Assembly (NCBI GenBank): GCA_023052935.1
Contig: CM041297.1
Location: 9,211,327 to 9,275,326, forward strand
Direction: 5' to 3'
Source: Piezodorus guildinii
Taxonomy: Eukaryota > Arthropoda > Insecta > Hemiptera > Pentatomidae
DNA: 64,000 bases
The position numbers and the translations under genes were made by a program. Shown here piece after piece: positions 23,062 to 34,639 of this stretch (positions are counted from its first letter, which is position 1; each line of letters opens with the position of its first letter). The notes under the pieces were generated by a model, which saw nothing but the letters and a program-made list of their open reading frames with translations, was not told the DNA's origin and did not search any database.

Positions 23062-23956
23062 ATTTTTACTTTCACTTACTATATATAGTAAGGGGAAGTA
23101 TTGCGATCGTGAAAATTTTCGAATTCCAGTTTTCAACGGAAATACACGTTTTAGGGTCCCCTGAGTCCAAATAACCGAGTCCCGCAAAAAGGTGTGGGTG
23201 GGTGTGGTAACTCCCGGGTGGAAACGGTAAGTCCTATGAAACTGAAATTTCATATTTAAGAAAACTATACGCCCTAGACGTGACAAAACTTTTTTCATCA
23301 AAATGAGCTTACCAGAAGAGGCACTTTATACCATGCATTTTTTCACCTTTTTTCGATTTTCTCGAAAACGGTTTCGACGATTTTGATTAAACTTGCTATA
23401 TCGATGTAAAATTTAATGGGCTTTAATATTATGTAGGTTTTGTTTTGATTAAGATGGTCTGACAGGGCTTAAATGCCGATATTTTAAATTTTCTTCCACT
23501 ACAATACCTTTAATTTTGTAGATTCAATAAAAATAACTATATTATCTTGTTAACGCTGATAAAAAACAGGTAAATATATAAATTGAATAAATTCGATACC
23601 CAACTAAAGGAGAAAACAAAAAAATATTTTTTTTATGCAATTTTTCGTTTTTGAACATAAGAGCAGTAATTTACATGTATGATATACCGTTGGAAAGCCA
23701 AAGAATTTATAAAAAATATTACCTTATACACAAGCTTTTAAAAGTTAATAGAGAGTGATGAAATGAACATAAAACTAACTGATTATTTTAGATAATAATA
23801 TAATAGATTTAAAAAAAAAAACACATATTTCTATATAAATTCAATTTAATTAATTCCTTAATAGTTTTACGTATTTTTATCTCTAATTGTTTTTGAAAAT
23901 TTTTTCATTGATTTTAAAATGAAGGTAAATGAAAGTCGTGTGTTGCCCGCACCAGG
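23062..23956 (-). repeat. Rep-A, full-length copy, minus orientation
   Basis: It begins with the hairpin end, ctttcacttac and gtaaggggaag around a TATATA loop at 23069-23098. It ends with 'gaaagtcgtg' and 'gttgcccgcaccag'. All intermediate family blocks are present in order. Length is about 895 bp. No functional ORF is seen. Confidence 0.85.
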
Positions 23957-24054
23957 TTTTTTTATTTTAATTAAATAAACATCCCCTGAAAGTACTATAT
24001 GTTTTATCTAAATGATCAAAATAAAAAATAAGACAAAAACTGAATGCATACACA

Positions 24055-24500
24055 TACCTACTTAAGCCAATATGGACTTACGCCTAACAGATTTAGGCAC
24101 TACAAAAAACTTACACACAGAAACTGAAATCATTTCAATCAAAAAATGTAATACTCATAGCTCCATGGTACCAAATAAAAAAACCCTACATACGGACTTA
24201 CAAAAACTAACAGTTGACCAACATTTACAAACTCTATACTCTCAATTTTAATTTTAAATTGCCACGGACACGACAATAGATTGATTAACGACAGGTAAAT
24301 AGCTAAAATTCCAGACAGAAGAAGGCTAAAGTGAAGCTGGATGAGAGACCTCCTCTACCTAAATCAAAGCCTAGGTAGGGGTGCTGCAAGGCACTTTCCT
24401 TCCACCTGCCTACCATGTCTGACTTAACTATTCATACAGCACATTTGCTTATTGTCCGATAGCTTCTGACAAGTACGAATAAATAAATATGAAAAATGAA
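24055..24500 (+). mobile_element. Jockey-like (Jockey-D) ORF2 C-terminal and 3' UTR fragment
   Basis: With frameshifts, the plus strand reads 'PNKKTLHTDLQKLTVDQHLQ', the Jockey C-terminal motif. The following 3' sequence, 'ggatgagagacctcct', is shared with the fragment at 57395-57640. No intact domain remains. Confidence 0.65.
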
Positions 24501-26097
24501 AATGAATTTAAGTCATCTATTTCAACTACTTAAATTTTCCATAGTTAGAAGGTAAAATTATTGAGGTAATAAATTCTTAAAAAAAAAAAAAAATGAATTC
24601 TTATGAAATTTTTTGTTAAATGGTTGTAGTTCATTTTGAATACGAAAAACCCGTAATTACAAAATTGAATAAGTATGAAACTAATTATAATATTAAAAAG
24701 ATGTACAATTATCATAAATATATATTTTTTTTTTAATGGGAAAAAAAAAACCCAATAACATAGGATTTCATGCAAGAAGTTTTGATTGCTCTACTATGCG
24801 TACAGTTTTGGCATACCATCCGGCAACACTCCTTGCATGTTAGCTGAAGGCAAAAGTTGTTACTACAATGAAATTTCTTATTGACTTGTTTCCTTCAAAC
24901 ACCGTCTTTATTATAGTTCAACAAATAGAGCATTATTAGAAAACCATAAATGAAAACGAAACTTGTAAAACTAAAACAAAGAAGGGCATTGGGTTCAGTA
25001 CAATTAGAGATTCGGGGTTCTGGGAGGGTTTTATCCCGAATTTAAAGGTGTCCACTTTATAGATTCTAGTGAGGCCTATGAAGGTCCCTATACAGAAACG
25101 AATAATGATTTAAAGACGTAAACTAATTAAGGAGTTAATTACTCTCGTTCGTTTGGAAGGACAAGGATTCCAAACAGGACCTGAGATCAATGCTGAGTCC
25201 TGAAACTGGAATGAAAGGCGTCCTTAGAGAAGGACATGCATATCCTTGAAGAGCTCCGGGTCCTCAGCCAAAGCCTCCGTATCCTCTATCTTTCTCTACC
25301 TATTGCAATCGTGCAATAATAAATTTCAATAAATAACAATATATAAAATCTGGTGCTTGCAAATACATTGTTAAACCTAATCAAAGACCTTTGAAGTTAC
25401 ACAAGTTACACTGGAAAAAAAGTTAAATAATTATATTTAGTTTCGATAAGAACGGGTGTTTCAGATTGAAAAATCTAAAAATGGGAATTCACTGATTTTT
25501 GGGCAAAGGTCTTGGAATATTAAGTTTAAAGGACGGTTTTCCATAGTTTTGAAAAATTAATTGTCCAAGTCTTAGGTTGCAAAATAAGTTTGTAACGTTT
25601 AAAATAAATCTCGCTAAAAATTAGTATTTCGAATTCTTAACAGAGATGCAATTTTAGAAAATCGTAAAAAGGTATGAAATGTATGGTATGGACGGGCCCC
25701 ACCCTCCACGTGATTTCGCTAGACGTTTATCTTCTGGCGGTCATTAGTAAGAGTTTCTAAATCGTAAGAAATGTATTTTCGTCATTTTTGAGACATAACA
25801 GGCTAGTTAGAACTAAAGCCAATCGTATGATCGATGGGCTTAGTAATCGTAACATAATTGGTCACTTCATCAAATTAATTAATTGGTTTGTAAGAGTTTT
25901 AGGACCGCAAGAAATGTATTTTTATCACAGTATATTATATCTAGAAGATTTATTTTCTCATAATAAAAGTATTATCTAAATATCTCTACAGTGCATGCCT
26001 CATTATTACCCCCATTATACCCAATTAATACCCAATAACCCTATTACAATTAATTATGTATAATATCAATACCCTGTCTATGACGCTTCTTCATTTA
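24501..26097. other. No gene recognised
   Basis: AT-rich sequence. A short stretch at about 25650-25700 (aaaatcgtaaaaaggt) resembles the middle of Rep-A. Otherwise no frame, RNA gene or element can be supported. Confidence 0.45.
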
Positions 26098-27539
26098 CAG
26101 TGAGTGTCAAAAGTATTCGGGATTCTCTACCATTCCGTAATCTACTTGCTTTTAGCTTATATTATATGTTTTAAAAGATTTGTTAACCTCTTTTTAATGT
26201 TAGAAGGAAGGTAAACAATAGCTCGAACCCAAAATTGCGAAGATAATAATTTTATTTTCAACGTTTTGAACGTTCATTTACGAAAATATTAAAAATAGTG
26301 TATGTCAATGATGTCAAAAGAATTTGGAATTACGTGGTTTCCTAATTGTATTAATGTAGTGATCACTAATAAACATTCATTTGTTAAACATTTTTGTATA
26401 ATTATACATTTTAGCCTAGTTGGAATTGATTTTACTAATTAATTGATTGTTTGTGGTGAAATATTATCCCACTCATTCGCTTATTGTTTCTTGAGGCCAT
26501 TTTCATTTTGAATATAGTATTTCCTGATTATCTTTTTTAGTAGGGCCCACAAATAGTTTATTAAATTTGAAAGAAATAATCGAAGAGAGATTTTGAGAAC
26601 TCTTTGATAATTTTGCAGCGACTAAATCTGAATAGATAACGTATATATGCCCAGAGACATGGTCGCGCGTATGTTGAACATTTAATTTATACGTCATTTT
26701 TCTTTTACTTTTGATTCTGGCTTTTCATACTTATAAAATACACAAACCTATAAATAATTCTGTCCATAAATCCAATATTATTAAACTTTTTTAAAGAAAA
26801 ACATACCTAACTATCGCTGATCTCTCAAGGTGTTTTACAATGGCATACTAAATTCTTTATTTGGTTTCCTTGAACCCATAATTTTTTTATAATAACCACG
26901 TATTTTAGTATGGGAGTCATCTGTTAACATTTCAATTCACCAGCCATCTCTTTAAAAAATGTTACAAACATTCAGCCTATTTTCTTGTTTCCTTGCCTGC
27001 TGATAGACGTTTTCTGTACTTCTTGTACCATGTTTTCTTTTTCATAAAATTTTTTTAGAACGTGGCGAACAGTTGAAAAACTTATTATGTATCCAGAAGT
27101 TCTGAAAAATTCAGAAATGAGCTAAGGTTTACTGATTTGAGGTATTGTTTTCTTATTTGATTAATAATTTGTCTTTCAGTTTTAACATTTAATATTTTTT
27201 GGACGCTTACTTGTTTGCTTTTATATTTTATTATTATATTATCTACACTGTACATAGCCATCCATATATTCTCATCAATTTTTTTCAATATCTCAACTAT
27301 TTCTCTTTAGTGTTAACGTGTGAACGTGTTAAAAATTATTCGAGGGCGTTGTACGATCGTAGCGTTTTTATTTTAGGGCCTTATTTTAAAAAATAATCCT
27401 TTAATAGTTGGGTATATATTAAATGAGAGAAAAGAATCGATTAGAACATAAAATTATGTCGAAGATTGGTGAGAATATTAAAATTTGAAACCATTAAACA
27501 ACAGGATATTACGATTTCCGAATACTTTTGACACTGAAC
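26098..27539 (-). mobile_element. Decayed Tc1-like DNA transposon
   Basis: The ends share an inverted repeat (tgtcaaaagtattcgg) at about 26105-26120 and 27518-27533, just inside flanking TA dinucleotides (26096-26097 and 27540-27541). The minus strand holds remnants of a Tc1-type transposase. The N-terminal DNA-binding part lies at 27085-27288, and a C-terminal remnant near 26425-26500 reads 'ISPQTIN' then 'LVKSIPTRL'. Many stops and shifts are present. The copy is about 1.44 kb, close to a normal Tc1 element. Confidence 0.72.
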
Positions 27540-27541
27540 TA

Positions 27542-28074
27542 TCAACAGTTACAACATTAAAGAATAACAACATAATAAATTATAAACATTATCTTTTATA
27601 GCGAGTTTTAAAATTCTCCTGAGGTCCTGAAATAATTTTTCCTTGGTCCCAAGGAGCTAGATGACGACTAATACATTCCGTGATAGCCTCGAATGAAGCG
27701 CTCTGGTTCATTTCCCAAGCTCACTTCTCACTGGTAGATAAATCCGAGAGTTCTCTTTATCTAGAACCGTTACAAATGGGTCGCTGAGTTCTCCGGTTTT
27801 ATTTAGTAAGAGGGTTTCACTTACTTAAAGGAATCTCGATTTGGGATATCGAATAACTGAAATAGTTTTTTTTAATACCTTATAGTCCTTATTTTATTAA
27901 ACATATATGTATGTTTAATAAACAATACATAAATAATACATATGTATATATGTATTATTTATATAGTAATAAATGTCTGAAGAGAAAATCACACAAATTT
28001 ATTTCGTCCCTATTAATACCAAAATGATTATTTTTATTTACGCTTACTTATACATGACATCTTGTGTTGTAAAA
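27542..28074. other. No gene recognised
   Basis: AT-rich sequence with small palindromes of TATATA type near 27900-27965. No element or gene is supported. Confidence 0.45.
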
Positions 28075-28565
28075 TTTCATGTAGCCATGAACGTTCACTA
28101 CTTCAACACTTACTAGACAGACGCTCTAACCTTAGAATAACCTACAAAAGATTCATCTACATGACTAACAAAAGACTGATATGGACTTACAAAGTAGATC
28201 AATAGGGCTTCTATATCCACCATTACAATCCAAAATCCTTAATGCACCTTATTGTGTCACGAATAAACACATCCATGGAGACCTTAATGTTCCATATGTT
28301 CCTGATTTCGTACGAACCAGGTATCAATCCTTTTATGAAAAACTCCACTACCACTCTAGCCTACTAGATTTAATCCTTTCTTCCTCTTCAATACCTGATA
28401 AGGCGTTTGAAAAGAAGATAGCTCCAGGACCATCTAGTATAGCAAAGTTTTTAGATAGCTGTCAATCGGTAGTATTCCCACATGTATATCACAAAAATTT
28501 AATATTGTGTCACATTTACTAGATGAATTTGATTATACAGTTATAAAAACCAATATTTTTTTTTT
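28075..28565 (+). mobile_element. Jockey-like (Jockey-A) ORF2 C-terminal fragment
   Basis: It decodes in pieces to 'LDRRSNLRITYKRFIY', 'LQSKILNAPYCVTNKHIHGD' and 'RTRYQSFYEKL', aligned with residues about 770-880 of the intact ORF2 at 30472-33168. An internal loss removes the segment after 'RLIWTYK'. The 3' UTR ends in a T/A-rich tract. It is inactive. Confidence 0.8.
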
Positions 28566-28659
28566 GTTTTTAATTCAATGTAGTAGTAGGTAATGCTAAG
28601 TGACCAAAAGGACATAAATGTATGTGATTTTTGTACACAATAATTGATTATTTCAATAT

Positions 28660-28768
28660 AATATAATAGAAAATATATAATTCGTATTTAAATTTTTGAA
28701 CAAACTTGATTCAAGTACCTATTGTAAGTAGTGTGTTGAGCGCACCAGATTTTTTATTTTACTAAATC
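28660..28768 (-). repeat. Rep-A terminal remnant, minus orientation
   Basis: It ends with the family motif 'gtagtgtgttgagcgcacca'. Only the terminal 100 bp or so are recognisable. Confidence 0.6.
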
Positions 28769-28769
28769 G

Positions 28770-29000
28770 TGAAACATTTTTAATTCTAGTTTTCAATACA
28801 CAGATAAATATGTGTTTTAAGGTTTTCCAGTGTAATAGACGAAGTCTCGCAAAAAAACTATTTGTGTCTGTGTCTATAGGTTACTTAATTAATGTTAAAA
28901 TAAATGGGCTATAATATCATTTAATAATATTTGTACGTCAAAATATTTTGAAAGGGCTTAAAAGCTAAATTTTAACAAACTCTTTTAAAGACCTTGTTGG
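28770..29000 (-). repeat. Rep-A fragment, minus orientation, with deletion
   Basis: Blocks near the hairpin end ('ctagttttcaatacac') are followed after a gap by the segment around 'gggcttaaaagc'. It is strongly diverged. Confidence 0.55.
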
Positions 29001-29261
29001 TTGGTATGTTTATTATTTTTTATAAAATAGTTGAACCGGTAACTGACTGACTGACAGCAAAATTTCAAGTATTATAGTTACAATATTTGTATTGTATATA
29101 TTTTCAAATCAAAACAAATATAATATTCGCAAGAAGATACTGCTGGCTTTGTGACATTTTAAATTATATTTAAATAACAGATATTTGTAAAACGTTTTAA
29201 TTACTTTTAAATTTTCATTTCATAATTATAAATTAATATTAAAAATAAAGTATATTTTTAC

Positions 29262-29915
29262 CATCACTTACTTATATATGAAATATATAGTTAGGAAAAG
29301 TATTGCGAAAGTAAAAATTTTCGAATTCCAGTTTTCAACGGAAATACACGTTTTAGGGTCCTCTGAGTTAAAATAAACTAAAAATTAAACTAGCAATATT
29401 GATTTAAAATTTAATGAGCTTTAATATCATATAGGTTTTTTTATGATTAAATTAATTTGACAGGGTTCAAATTCCGATATTTAAAATTTTCATTATCTAA
29501 AGTACCTTTAATTTTGTAGAGGGAAAAAAATAACCATATCATGTTGTTTGCATTGATAAACAACGGCTATACATAGAAGTTGAACGTATTTGATGAAAAA
29601 TTAAAATATAAAAGAGCAAAAATATGTTTAATGTAATGTTAGGTCGTAAAAACAGTAATATAGACGTATATTATACCTTAGGAAAGCTAAATATATAAAA
29701 AAAAAAAAAAAAAACACATATTATACACTAGGTTGTAGAAAATAATGTAAAGTGACAATTATGGCATACACCTATTACTGACTATTAAACGAAACAATTC
29801 AATATTGTGTTTTCTTTAATCTACATCATATGTTTTCAACGTGACTTATTAGAAGTTTTACATAAATTAACAGCCGTGGTGAATGTCGTGAGTTGGCTGC
29901 ATCAGATTTAGTTCC
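29262..29915 (-). repeat. Rep-A copy, minus orientation, internally deleted
   Basis: It starts near the hairpin end and then jumps from 'gagttaaaataaac' to 'attaaactagcaatattg', losing roughly 240 bp. It continues to a diverged end 'gaatgtcgtgagttggc'. An A-run lies at about 29697-29714. Confidence 0.75.
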
Positions 29916-30320
29916 TGATGTTATGGTAAGCCAAAATAATGATAGCTTCATAATACAAAATTCAAATAGATTTCACCTTTTCCAAACATATTTGCAGGGT
30001 TTTTTAACATAACTGTTCTCAAACAGAGGCATTTTTTTTTAAGAATAGAGAGGTTTTTAGAAAATAAAGGGACACAATGCTAGAATCGGTCAATAAAATG
30101 AATGAAAAAGTAATTCTGAACTCCAGGAAACTGTTTAAACCCAAACCGAGATTTTTCCCCGGTTCCTGAACCAACAGGTTGTATCGAAGGCAGCACTCAC
30201 ATCACGCTGTGCTTAATTCTTGGTGTTTGTTTAAACGAAGGAGCGCAAGCCGTTCATAAATATGCAAGTGGGTGGGTCCAAACCAAAGAAACTTTTAATC
30301 ACTGGGAAAAATACACAACG
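29916..30320. other. No gene recognised
   Basis: Unassigned sequence. No frame or element is supported. Confidence 0.45.
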
Positions 30321-30471
30321 TAAGATATTTTTTTTTTTTTTGTTTAATTATATTTTATTGAATTTTACAACTGTATATTACATAAATACAATAAGTAAAA
30401 GGGATGAATTATAATAAAAGGCGTATAAGGCTTGTGAAGAAACTACCCAGCGGTAGTACTTCGATGTTTAT

Positions 30472-33168
30472 TTAAGTAAGTAGATCCCGAGGCCATCTTC
30501 TTTTCAATCGCCTCGGAGGGTTGTCAGGAATATGCGAGGTTGATAGGTTGCGGACAAGAGGGTTTATATGAGTTGGGAGTTTGGAATTAAAAGTGGTATA
30601 TCTGGTTCGAGAAAGGTCTGCCACAAATGGGATATTAAGGTCGTTATGGATGATTTTATTTGTGACGAAATAAGGAGCATTTAGGATTTTGCGAAGGATT
30701 TTGGATTGTAAGGATTGGATGCGGGAGGAATTAGATGGCTTAGTAGAGCCCCAAAGCTCGATTCCATATGTCCAGATTGGTCTGATGACAGTGATATAAA
30801 TGAGCTTTTTGTAGTGAATTGGAAGTTTTGAACGTTTGTCTAGTAAGTGTTGTAGTAATCGGTATCTACGGGCAGTTTCCTGTCGTTTTAGTCTCGTGTG
30901 AGGGTTCCATGTAAGACGTTTGTCAAGATGGAGTCCTAGGTATCGGATTTGTTCAACAGGTATGAGTGGCGTATTATTAAAGGATACGGTAGGGCAGGAG
31001 GTCATCGGTTTTCGACGAAGGGTAAAGGTTATTTGATGGGATTTTTTAGGATTTATTTTAATCCTCCAGTTCCGACACCATTCCTCAATGGCTGTGATGT
31101 GGGACTGAAGGATTTGGGATGCAGCGGTTGGATCGTTATGGACGGATAACACACAAGTGTCATCCGCGTAAGTTGTGAGGACAGTGCTAGGATGGAGTGG
31201 GATATCAGCTGTATATACCGTATAAAGGATGGGACCTAAGATACTACCCTGAGGTACACCTGCAGACTGAGAAATTATGGAAGAGTAGGAAAGGCTATAA
31301 TTTACTTGAAAGGTTCTATTAGTGAGGTAGGAACGGATTATGAGGAAGTATGTTGCGGGAAGGAATTGACGGAGTTTATAAAGGAGTCCTGGGTGCCAGA
31401 CTCGGTCGAACGCTTGTTCCACGTCGAGAAAAGCACCCGTGCAAAACATTCCTCGCTCCAATGTGGAGGATATAACATCCACCACACGGTGGCATTGCTG
31501 AATTGTAGAGTGGGATGTCCGAAATCCAAACTGGTGGTCAGGAATGACGTGATGCATTTCTAGGATCGGGTAAAGGCGCTTTAAAATGAGTTTTTCTAGA
31601 ATCTTGCCCATGATAGGTAAAAGGGAGATCGGACGGTATGAGGATGGATGTTCAGGAGGCTTTTGAGGTTTTGGGATCATTTTGATTATTGACATTTTCC
31701 AAGGTTCAGGAAAATAGGTGGTTCGGAGGGTGGCATTAAAGATATAAGCGAGGTAGAGGATAGCCTTTCGAGGTAGCTGTTTAAGGATAAAGGATGTGAT
31801 GAGATCATGACCAGGTGCTTTTTTAATACGTAACTGATGGATAACGTTAATTATTTCAGAAGGATGAAAGGCTTTAGGAGGTGGGGACATTTGGAGTGGA
31901 ATAGCTAGTTCTGCTTCAATATGGTCGATATGGGTCGGATTAAGGATTTCAGGATGTGGATTAAATATTTTGGAAAGGTGTTCACCAAATATTTGAGTTT
32001 TTTCTTCATCTGATCGAGACCAGGTAGAAGATTCGGTAAGGAGTGGGTGATTAAAAGTTTTGAATTTGAGCAGATTTTTGGTAGTTGTCCATAAAGATTT
32101 GTCATTTGGTCTTAGGTTTTCTGTGAAGTCCTGAAAAGTTTGCATTTTGAATTTTCTAATTTCAGTTTTGAGTTTGTTAGTTAGGTGAGTATAGTATGTT
32201 TTGTCGGATGGGTATCTGGACCTGTGCCACTTAGCCCTTGCTCGCCGTTTCTCTGTTAATAATTTTCGAATATGAGGCGGTAAGTTAGTGTCGCGGGAAT
32301 AATTATTTTTGGGACGTGTTGAGTTGTTACTAATTGCAATACCTATTGTTATGGTCAGTTTTTCTATAGCAGAGTTAATTTGTTGTTCTGTCTTTAGCGG
32401 AATCTTTAAGTCAAGTTCGTTTTCTAGATGAGAGCGAAAGTTGTCCCAGTCAACATGTCCTGTGATCAATGAAGGAGGGAAGGATTTAGGAATAGGGTTT
32501 GAATGCAGGAGAAGCAGAACTGGGCTATGGTCTGAGGAGAGGTCGTCTAAGGATGTTACTGTTGATTGAAAGGTGGGAATTTGGGATGTGACGAATATAT
32601 CAAGAATATCAGGGCGCTTTTTCAGGGAAGTAGGCCAGTAAGTAGGATTTTTAGGTGATAAGACTGAATAGCTGTTGGAAGTGGTGACTTGGGAGAGAAT
32701 CCGGCCACGAGCGTTGGATGTTCGGCATCCCCACCGTTGATCTTTGGCGTTGTAATCTCCCCCAGCAATGAAGCGCGGACCAAAGGACTGAAATAAGGAA
32801 TCGAGTTGGTTAGAGGAGAGGGAAATCCCAGGAGGGCAATATACAGCTGAGATGGTTATGTTAAATGGACGGCAGGATAAGGCAAGCGAAGTCGATTGGA
32901 TGGCGTCAGTTGGAGTAGAAGGAATTAGGGAGTGAGTTAAGGAATTGTGAATAAGGATACAAGAGCCAGCGTGGGATGTTTTGTCAGGGTGATCTGATCT
33001 GTATGTGATGTAGTCGCGTATGTAAAAGTGTGAATGAGGTGTGAAATGTGTTTCAGTCACAAGGGCAGCGTCTATGTTATTTTCGTGAAGAAAGATGTCA
33101 AGTTCGTCTCTGTGATTAATCAGACCATTGGAATTCCATAAGAGAATAGCTAGGGTCTGCTTATTCAT
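30472..33168 (-). CDS. Jockey-like ORF2: AP endonuclease and reverse transcriptase, intact
   Basis: The 898-aa protein would nick chromosomal DNA and copy the element RNA into the site. The endonuclease occupies about residues 1-225, with 'WNSNG' (11-15), E39, 'GGDYN' (136-140) and 'SSDHS' (211-215). RT motifs are 'SSYRPISLLP' (509-518), 'FLDVEQAFDRVW' with the first catalytic aspartate at 582, 'GVPQGSILGP' (637-646) and YADD (667-670). The C-terminus ends 'RRLKRRWPRDLLT'. The start ATG overlaps the ORF1 stop in the string ATGA. That layout suggests translation by termination-reinitiation, as known for some insect LINEs. All catalytic residues I can identify are present. Confidence 0.93.
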   Translation of the reverse strand: MNKQTLAILLWNSNGLINHRDELDIFLHENNIDAALVTETHFTPHSHFYIRDYITYRSDHPDKTSHAGSCILIHNSLTHSLIPSTPTDAIQSTSLALSCRPFNITISAVYCPPGISLSSNQLDSLFQSFGPRFIAGGDYNAKDQRWGCRTSNARGRILSQVTTSNSYSVLSPKNPTYWPTSLKKRPDILDIFVTSQIPTFQSTVTSLDDLSSDHSPVLLLLHSNPIPKSFPPSLITGHVDWDNFRSHLENELDLKIPLKTEQQINSAIEKLTITIGIAISNNSTRPKNNYSRDTNLPPHIRKLLTEKRRARAKWHRSRYPSDKTYYTHLTNKLKTEIRKFKMQTFQDFTENLRPNDKSLWTTTKNLLKFKTFNHPLLTESSTWSRSDEEKTQIFGEHLSKIFNPHPEILNPTHIDHIEAELAIPLQMSPPPKAFHPSEIINVIHQLRIKKAPGHDLITSFILKQLPRKAILYLAYIFNATLRTTYFPEPWKMSIIKMIPKPQKPPEHPSSYRPISLLPIMGKILEKLILKRLYPILEMHHVIPDHQFGFRTSHSTIQQCHRVVDVISSTLERGMFCTGAFLDVEQAFDRVWHPGLLYKLRQFLPATYFLIIRSYLTNRTFQVNYSLSYSSIISQSAGVPQGSILGPILYTVYTADIPLHPSTVLTTYADDTCVLSVHNDPTAASQILQSHITAIEEWCRNWRIKINPKKSHQITFTLRRKPMTSCPTVSFNNTPLIPVEQIRYLGLHLDKRLTWNPHTRLKRQETARRYRLLQHLLDKRSKLPIHYKKLIYITVIRPIWTYGIELWGSTKPSNSSRIQSLQSKILRKILNAPYFVTNKIIHNDLNIPFVADLSRTRYTTFNSKLPTHINPLVRNLSTSHIPDNPPRRLKRRWPRDLLT

Positions 33169-33873
33169 CTAGGGAAATTAATCGGGAACTGTGATAGGAG
33201 ACTTGTAAGGAGATTGATGAGTGGTTTGATTGTGTTTTGGAGGTCTAGAAGGAAGGATGAAAGATTAGATGTTATGTCAGTTGGAGGTTGGTTAGGATTG
33301 GGGTAGGAAGGGGTGTTTAGGATTAAAGGATTAATCTGTTTTGGTGTGGGTAAGATTATTCTTTGAGATTCAGCAGGTAAAGGAGCTTCAAATGAAAGAT
33401 TGTCCTGAACTGCAGTGATTAATGCAGGTGGATGTTTGGGATTGGTCTGTGGAGAGATTAGTGGCGGTAACTTGACTCTCAGAGAAGCAGGTTTTGGATC
33501 ATTTATGGGTATTTTTGACTGAGGGTGGGAGTTAAGAGGTTTAGAATGAGTTCTCTGAGGCTGTGAATGTATGGTCTGACGGTGATGAGAGGAGATCGGG
33601 GGTTGAGGATGGGATGTCTGCGGCTGTGAAGTGGAATCTTGAGGCGATTGAGGTCGGGGCAGAGGTTTTGTGGTTATTGCAGAATAGGCGGAGGTATTGG
33701 AGCTTGGTGGTGGTTGATACACGCTGCCTCCTGGAGCTCGATGGATGATCGGAGTAGTCCTGGTTGAAGGGCCGGGTGCTTCATTAGTAGTGCTGGAGGT
33801 CTTCTGTAGGGTTCTAGAGGATATGTTTAGGATCTTTTGTCTCAGCATATTTTTGTACACTATGCAGCCTTTA
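33165..33873 (-). pseudogene. Jockey-like ORF1, C-terminal part, 5'-truncated
   Basis: The frame is open from the 5' border to the TGA that overlaps the ORF2 start. It is rich in Pro, Ser, Thr and Gln and ends with a hydrophobic stretch ('LLDLQNTIKPLINLLTSLLS'), like the tail of Jockey ORF1 proteins. The CCHC knuckles expected upstream are absent because of truncation. No in-frame ATG sits at the border; the first is about 33848. The product would lack RNA-binding domains. Confidence 0.75.
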
Positions 33874-33885
33874 TAAGATATTTTT

Positions 33886-34179
33886 AAAATTTATTTTACG
33901 GATTTCAGTAAAATATATGGAATATATATATAAATACGTGTATACCGAATTGTACTACAATAGTTTAATAATACGGTATTTAATATAATTTAAGGCAAGA
34001 ACGTCTTGTACCTAAAAAAAAGTTTTTTTTTTGTCACTGCAACTCTGTCCTTCCAATTTGCATTTATTTCATATGCTGTTTTTATTATATTTTTCTAGAG
34101 GGAAAATAATTCGGAAATTGGAAAACATTTACAATAAAATGAATTGATATCCGGATATTACAATTTCAACGCAACGTCT
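33886..34179. other. No gene recognised
   Basis: AT-rich flank of the Jockey insertion, with no supported feature. Confidence 0.4.
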
Positions 34180-34315
34180 TTAGAATGCCCCACCTTAATC
34201 TTATCGTTTTCGCGGGACTTTGGAGGACTTCTAAGGAAAAATTTTCACGATCGCAATACTTTACCTTAGTATTTTTTATATTTTATACAATACGTAAGTA
34301 ATTGAAAGTAAAAAA
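34180..34315 (+). repeat. Rep-A 3' end fragment, plus orientation
   Basis: It contains 'cgcgggactt', 'ttttcacgatcgcaatactt' and a lengthened hairpin ending 'ttgaaagtaaaa'. Confidence 0.7.
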
Positions 34316-34639
34316 AAAAAAAATTATGGATTATAATAGGAGCTCATGCCATTATATTTAAAATATACAGATCTGTTCAATATTTAGGCCAATAATTATG
34401 CTGTCGAGGTCGTATTATTAGAAAAAAAAAAAAAAAACTTTCGTTTTTTTATACTCATTACACTTATTCAATACTAAGGTATATTGAAACTTTTTTTTGT
34501 TTTTAATTTCAAAGCCCATTTCGAATTGTGTTTTGGGTTGAAATTCCAGGATCTTTAGGTTTGTAGGAACGGTACATTTTAAGAGAGAGATGAGGAGGCA
34601 TTATAACATTTCTTTAAGTTATAATAGATTTTTGAAGTT

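Larger units (their letters stand above)
30333..33873 (-). mobile_element. Jockey-like non-LTR retrotransposon (Jockey-A), near-intact
   Basis: The element lies on the minus strand between target duplications of at least 11 bp (taagatatttt at 30321 and 33874). The poly(A) tail is seen as the T-run at 30328-30341. It holds the end of ORF1 and a complete ORF2 with no stop or frameshift. The 5' border at 33873 falls inside ORF1, so the copy is 5'-truncated. The clean target duplication and open ORF2 indicate a recent insertion. Fragments of the same family are at 2919, 7360 and 28075. Confidence 0.9.

Noticed and set aside
27890..27970. AT-rich palindromes as a replication origin or regulatory site
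   Set aside because: Such palindromes are expected by chance in this base composition, and nothing else supports a function.
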